A DNA stretch of 64,000 nt from Liolophura sinensis (lineage: Eukaryota; Mollusca; Polyplacophora; Chitonida; Chitonidae), in contig NC_088304.1 of assembly GCF_032854445.1 (NCBI RefSeq), positions 33,224,810 to 33,288,809 on the forward strand, read 5' to 3'. The notes below the pieces were generated by a model that was not told the DNA's origin, did no database searches, and was given only the letters and a program-made list of their open reading frames with translations. This document shows, piece after piece, positions 59,695 through 64,000 of this stretch. A program made the position numbers and the translations under genes. Every line of letters begins with the position of its first letter. The stretch's first letter is position 1.

Positions 59695-59843
59695 TTATGT
59701 ATTTATTTATTTTTGTCATTGATGTTTTACGGCGCACTCAAGAGTATTTCACTCATTATGAATTATAGTGGTAGGAAAAAGGGGAAAACAACGACCATCT
59801 TCAGGCTGCTAACAGACCTTCCCGCGACCGGTGGGGAAGCGAA
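59695..59843 (-). repeat. SINE 3' half at the polymerase junction
   Basis: TATTTATTTATTTTTGTCATTGATG and TTACGGCGCACTCAAGAGTATTTCACTCAT, then CTTCCCGCGACCGGTGGGGAAGC. Homology to the SINE ends at about 59,843, where polymerase coding sequence begins. Confidence 0.75.
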
Positions 59844-60900
59844 AGCCTTCTCTGAAGGTTTCTGGCGGCTGGAAATAAGGTAGACCGGAGTGCCCATCGG
59901 AGGCAGTCGTCGTCTTTGTTCTTCACATTGATGACTGCTTTCTTATCACTCACAGGTAGGGGGATGTAGGACCCGCCTCTCAGTGGCTGATACCTTGCAA
60001 TGTCAAGCCAGAGTGTTTGCACGCCATTTACAGACTACCCTGACCCTCGCTGCGTCCATTTTTCTAGCACCTCCTAGATGGTGGGGAAGGCCTTATCTAG
60101 AGCCCCGTCAATGTCACCGACCTCTAGGAGGGCCTCCTGTTTGCTGCGGAGTACTGGGCTGGTATACTCTTCACTGCCATCGGCGTGGGCCTTTCGCAGC
60201 TGAACCCTGAGGCCTAGTTGGAACTTAACCCCGTTGAGTGCCAGGATCTCTTCTTCTAGCTTCTGGCGAATACTAGCTCGAATTTCTTCTAAGAAGGCTA
60301 CGGGGTCCGTCCAAACACCTTCGGGTACGCCCATCTGCCAGGCCCGGAGGAGATTTCTTATGGCCCTGCGGGTGTTAATGAATTCTAGTTTCTTTTCACC
60401 CTGTATTCCACCTAGCAATTCATCCAACTCCTCGTTACTGAGGAAGTTCTTGTTGTCTTGCTTCAACTCGTTACTTCGGGAGTTCTTGCTGTCTTGCAGC
60501 CGCTTCCACTCAGCCACAGCCGTTTTATACCTGTCGAGGATCCCCTGCAGTTCTTCCAAGGCAATGCGGGACCGTGGGTACTTGGGCCGCACACCTAGGA
60601 ACGCCTCAAACTCCTCTCTTAGTGCTCGCGCTTTTTGATGGTGGTTCATTGTACGCGTCGTATACCTGGTGGTGCTGTTTCTCTAACTCTAAATTTCGAG
60701 CGCCGATATCTGCCTGGTGGTGCTGTTTCTCTAATTGTAAATTTCTATAGCCGCCAGCCGGTTGAACTCCTCCAAGAAAGCCTTGCGCCTCTGTCGCCTT
60801 TCCCGCATCTGGGCATTATGATATCCACAGGCCATGCAAAGCCGAAGTCGGTTTTTAACACCCCGACCACAGCTAATACATGACTGGGTGCCAAGACCCT
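59844..60900 (-). pseudogene. Polinton DNA polymerase B, N-terminal part
   Basis: Beginning of the polymerase gene on the minus strand. Near 60,875-60,820 is a zinc-ribbon-like stretch with two Cys-X2-Cys pairs (CISC and CMAC). A stop and a 48-bp duplication (60,660-60,755) follow. Then comes an open frame of 191 codons (60,649-60,074) rich in charged helices, ending LRSKQEALLEVGDIDGALDK. A frameshift near 60,060 precedes VQTLWLDIARYQPLRGGSYI and NKDDDCLRWALRS at 60,020-59,885. The sequence then breaks off at the SINE, and the rest of the gene resumes at 54,645. The true start codon is not identifiable. Confidence 0.78.
60660..60755. repeat. 48-bp tandem duplication in polymerase N-terminus
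   Basis: Two units of CCTGGTGGTGCTGTTTCTCT followed by AA(C/T)T(C/G)TAAATTTC. The duplication brings stop codons into the polymerase frame. Confidence 0.8.
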
Positions 60901-61076
60901 TCCGCAGACTGGCTAAATGAATCCCTCAATACTCCCCCAGACAGCTCTTACCACAGAGCTCCGTTCAGCCGATGGGTAGCCACCGGCACTTATTGTAACC
61001 CCTTGGCATGTTGTATACACAGTTGGTGTAAAAGCATACCTGGTGCAATTGGTATGTCTAATAGAACCCGAGAAGG

Positions 61077-61238
61077 GGCTGGGAGCCTCTATTTTGTTAT
61101 GGAGAGGGCCCCAAGGGGAGGGTGCGCCAGAACCTATACTCTGTATACTAGAACTTCTGGACCTCGCCGGGAATAGGGGCTGGGGGCCTCTATTTACCAA
61201 GGGGAGGGTGTGCCAGAACCGGCATTGTGTATACTACT
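61077..61238 (-). repeat. Polinton right terminal inverted repeat
   Basis: Reverse complement of 46,211-46,372; ends GTATACTACT. Mismatches are few. Confidence 0.9.
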
Positions 61239-61244
61239 GCACAA
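61239..61244 (+). repeat. Polinton target-site duplication, right
   Basis: GCACAA directly after the right terminal repeat, identical to 46,205-46,210. Confidence 0.85.
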
Positions 61245-61299
61245 CCTTTAACTCCCCGTAATATTGTGGCGTTTTATTGTTGCACAACTGAAAAGATTA

Positions 61300-62600
61300 A
61301 CATGTTCTGTCGTTTCTGATAAGTAAAGCTGGTTTCGTTTTTGATTTGCACGAGACTCAGTAAATATACTGCAGATCAATTTGAATGAACTGCCGTGTAA
61401 GGCGCGGTTCAGTGAGAAGTAGTCAGTCTAGATTTGCGCAAATAGATGGAGAGTTTTTATTCACTTGGTATATATAATGAGGGGAATATAACGATTAGCT
61501 TCCTCTGTTCGTCTGTCAGTCCGTCCTTCCGTCTGGATGATCATTTTACCTTGGCAACATACTGGCAATTCCTCTCAGATCTCCAATCGGATTTTTATGA
61601 ACTTTGCATTGTACTGGGGACAATATTTAGATTTGCGGGTGGATGAATTACCCCCCAAGCTATGGCCATTTGAAAATAGAAATTTACGAACTTGACGTAA
61701 ACCCAGGACAACGTAACTACTCATAAAGTTAAAACCGTGCCATTCATTTCGTATTAGAAGGTGAAGACAGTGTATCTATTTTCTTGTCTAATGATTGTTA
61801 TGGCAATGCTACACCTATCATTACTTAGATCTAAATACACTCATACACACATAATTTGCTCAAAATAATAATGATGTTTTTTCATCTACGTTTATAAAAT
61901 ATACCAATATAAGTTATTTCTCTTCTGCTTCTTGTGCCTGACAGCTCTAACACTAGATTTTTACATTTTTGATGTATGAAAATGACACATAATAGTAACA
62001 TTTATACATTGACTCGAACTCTAGAGGAATCCATGTTTTCATAAGCACACCGGACACCGGAAGAGCTCATTTGTGTGTTCGCAAACCATGGCGTTCAATT
62101 GGAAAGTGTCGTGTATTTCACCAGGCAAGCTTCATCACACTACTTTATATGATAAATTAAACTAAAACTTCCATTTTTGTATAGATTTCGCAATATGCAT
62201 GAGCTCATCGAAGTGAATAAATATCACAATCTTCCTCATTTCATGAGGACTATTCCGTAGACCTCATTATGTCGGCTTCTACAACCGTGAGCCTAATCAT
62301 TGATCAGAACACGTTTAGCAACACAGAGAAAATTAGCTAGCAGACACGCACACAACCACATGGCCAAACTAGCCTTCATTATATAGCGAGCTAAATGCTG
62401 CAATATTCAATTTCAATTTCCCTGAATATAAAAAAATATACTTTCAATGTGAACGCTTCAGTGTTCGAAAATCTTTTTCAAATTCAGTACATTATAAAAT
62501 GTAATCAGTGACTGAATAGAAAAACATTTTATACCATTCGTCGGACTGTCAGGGGACAGTTTGGAGGTGATATCATTATATGATAAAGTTTTAAAGTCGT
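61300..62600. other. gene-free stretch (probably intronic)
   Basis: AT-rich, with no recognisable exon or repeat. It may be intron or upstream sequence of the gene whose exon lies at 62,614. Confidence 0.35.
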
Positions 62601-62613
62601 TTATTATTTACAG

Positions 62614-62789
62614 CTCAAGCTTCGAATACAGGGATCGACGTTTCCGTCAGATGATGGGGCGATCCAAACAAAGTAAAGGTGATGACAAGGCAAAGAAAGT
62701 GTCCTCCTCTCCATGGGCTCAGCTGAAGGAAGAACAAAAGCAGCCAAAGCTTGCAAAACCGGTCCAAAATCCACAAGGAACCTTTGAAA
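62614..62789 (+). CDS. internal coding exon of an unidentified host gene
   Basis: 176 nt between an acceptor (TTATTATTTACAG) and a donor (TTGAAA|GTAAGA). In the only open frame the first base completes a codon and the last base begins one. The product of 58 residues is strongly charged: SSFEYRDRRFRQMMGRSKQS, then KGDDKAKKVSSSPWAQLKEE and a Gln/Lys/Pro-rich end. No domain is recognised. It looks like a linker or disordered part of a larger intracellular protein; neighbouring exons are presumably upstream and beyond the right edge. Open sequence past the donor is intron. Confidence 0.6.
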
Positions 62790-62859
62790 GTAAGATTATT
62801 TTTTCAATAGAATTTACGCAACGCAAGTAGTGAATGAAGTTTGATTATGATCAAAATTC

Positions 62860-63115
62860 AGATTGAACACACTTGTTAGTTGAAAAGATCAAATTCTAGT
62901 GTGAATATATTTATTAAACAGGTGTTTCATCCTTATTTATAACATTATTACACAAAGAAAAAATAAACCAAAAGGTGTTCAAATATCCACCATACAGACA
63001 TTATTTCCAAGTGTATTTTTTCTCTTTACAGAAAATTAGCAAACAAAATACTGAAGACTTGACTTACTTTTCACACACTTTCTGAACTGTATGTAATTTT
63101 TATGTTTTTTTTCAC
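62860..63115 (+). repeat. dispersed repeat, copy without retrotransposon insert
   Basis: Matches both flanks of the insertion at 26,235-27,009 (AAATTCTAGTG, TTTATTAAAC, CCAAAAGGTG, then CCACCATACAGACATTATTT and CTGAACTGTATGTAATTTTTA), without the 775 bp. It serves as an empty-site reference. Confidence 0.75.
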
Positions 63116-63184
63116 TCTTTAAGCATTTGCCTGATAGTTGTAATTTAACTGTGCAGCTGCTGGCTGTAGTTAAAGTAAAATTGT

Positions 63185-64000
63185 ACAGCTATAGGTCAAA
63201 CCGAGGTTGGTTATATATGCTGTAGAGCTATGAGTGAAACCGAGATCCGACAGTGGTTGTAACTGCTGTAGAACTATGGATCAAACCGAGGTCTGACAGT
63301 GGTTATACTTACTATAGAGGTATGGATCACACAGAAGTCTGACAGTGGTTATAGTTGTGGTAGAGCTATGGATCAAACCAAGACCTGACAGTGGTTATAG
63401 TGCTGTAGAGCTATGGGTCAAACGTGGATCGGACAGTGGTTGTAACTGCTGTAGAGCTAAGGATGAAACCAAGGTCTGACAGTGGTTATAGTGCTGTAGA
63501 GCTATTGGTTAAACGGAGATCGGACAGTGGTTGTAACTGCTGTAGAGCTATGAGATAAACCGAGGCCCAGCAGTGGTTATAATTGCTGTAGAGCTATGAG
63601 TCAAACAGAGGTCTGGCGGTGGTTGTAACTGCTGTAGAGCTATGTATCAAGACGAAATCTCACAATGATTATAGTTGCTGTAGAGCTATAGGTCAAACCG
63701 GGGTCTGACAGTGGTTGTAGTTACTAGAACTATGGATCAAACCGAGGTCTGACAGTGGTTATAGCTGCTGTACAGCTATGGATCAAACCGAGGTCTGACA
63801 GTGGTTATAGTTACTGTGGAGCTATGGATCAAACCGAGGTCTGACAGTGGTTATAGCTGGTGTACAGCTATGGAACAAACCGAGGTCTGACAGTGGTTAT
63901 GGATCAAACCGAGGTCTAACAGTGGTTATAGCTGGTGTACAGCTATGGAACAAACCGAGGTCTAACAGTGGTTATAATTTTGCTTTAAAACTACGGATCA
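63185..64000. repeat. 46-bp tandem repeat, about 17 units, runs off the window
   Basis: Unit TAGAGCTATGGATCAAACCG, AGGTCTGACAGTGGTTATAG and TTGCTG. Left-hand units are diverged and right-hand units nearly identical, with some shortened units near 63,890-63,950. Confidence 0.92.

Larger units (their letters stand above)
54650..59840. other. AT-rich block interrupting the polymerase gene
   Basis: About 5.2 kb with host-like composition separates two parts of the polymerase gene that should be contiguous. The left edge is near 54,640; the right edge near 59,843 coincides with the broken end of a SINE. A short stretch of polymerase sequence (roughly a dozen codons) is missing at the junction, so deletion accompanied insertion. 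Contents are listed separately. Open frames at 56,179-56,661 and 58,437-58,775 have no recognisable domain. Confidence 0.65.
46211..61238 (+). mobile_element. Polinton/Maverick transposon, 15,028 bp, degenerate
   Basis: Delimited by inverted terminal repeats of about 160 bp starting AG and by 6-bp duplications. The gene set is diagnostic: packaging ATPase, major capsid protein, retroviral-type integrase, protein-primed DNA polymerase B and small accessory membrane proteins. GC content of the gene part is clearly higher than in the host. The minus-strand polymerase and plus-strand integrase converge. Capsid and integrase lack their N-terminal parts, the polymerase has many breaks and a 5.2-kb intruder, and protease and minor capsid are not seen. 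About 10 kb is Polinton sequence once the intruder is removed. It should not be able to move by itself. Confidence 0.92.

Noticed and set aside
60234-60638. Plus-strand 134-codon Ser-rich frame
   Set aside because: Antisense of the polymerase N-terminal frame.

Overview
The window looks like nuclear DNA of a lophotrochozoan animal, most likely a mollusc; I cannot fix the species. The reasons are split genes with GT-AG introns, AT-rich non-coding DNA, many copies of a tRNA-headed SINE of a type I associate with molluscs, decayed non-LTR retrotransposons, minisatellites and a Polinton/Maverick DNA transposon. Most of the sequence is non-coding.

Layout. 1-8.7 kb: non-coding, with SINEs, AT microsatellites and small tandem repeats. 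8.8-12.5 kb (minus): a secreted Thr/Ser/Pro-rich, mucin-like gene with a signal-peptide exon and a 2.48 kb exon. 18.6-22.9 kb (minus): a second gene with the same plan (signal-peptide exon, 1.74 kb Thr/Ser-rich exon, short exon with a hydrophobic C-terminus). The two genes share intron phases and are probably tandem paralogues. 26.2-27.0 kb: a 775-bp retrotransposon tail with 12-bp target duplications; a related copy of its host repeat near 62.9-63.1 kb lacks it. 28.4-30.1 kb: an inverted repeat pair and a 27-bp minisatellite. 35.1-37.4 kb (minus): a decayed non-LTR retrotransposon with a 2A-like motif, endonuclease remnant and split reverse transcriptase, interrupted by a SINE. 42.4-43.8 kb: a 27-bp minisatellite of about 51 units.

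46,211-61,238 is a Polinton with inverted terminal repeats of about 160 bp starting AGTAGTATAC and a 6-bp target duplication GCACAA at both ends. It holds, from the left, a short unknown ORF, a minus-strand fragment of an unidentified gene, the C-terminal part of a major capsid protein, an apparently intact packaging ATPase, four small accessory genes (one frameshifted), the C-terminal half of an integrase (broken), and on the minus strand a protein-primed DNA polymerase B broken by stops and frameshifts and split by about 5.2 kb of unrelated AT-rich DNA. That intruding block carries a SINE fragment at its right edge, a palindromic MITE and a small ORF with a clear signal peptide. I see no protease or minor capsid gene; they may have gone with the deletion near 47,990. 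The element therefore looks non-autonomous, although its packaging and membrane-protein block is still mostly open.

Right end: a host coding exon on the plus strand (62,614-62,789) followed by an intron with a 46-bp tandem repeat running off the window. I worked by eye; weak exons of host genes may be missed.
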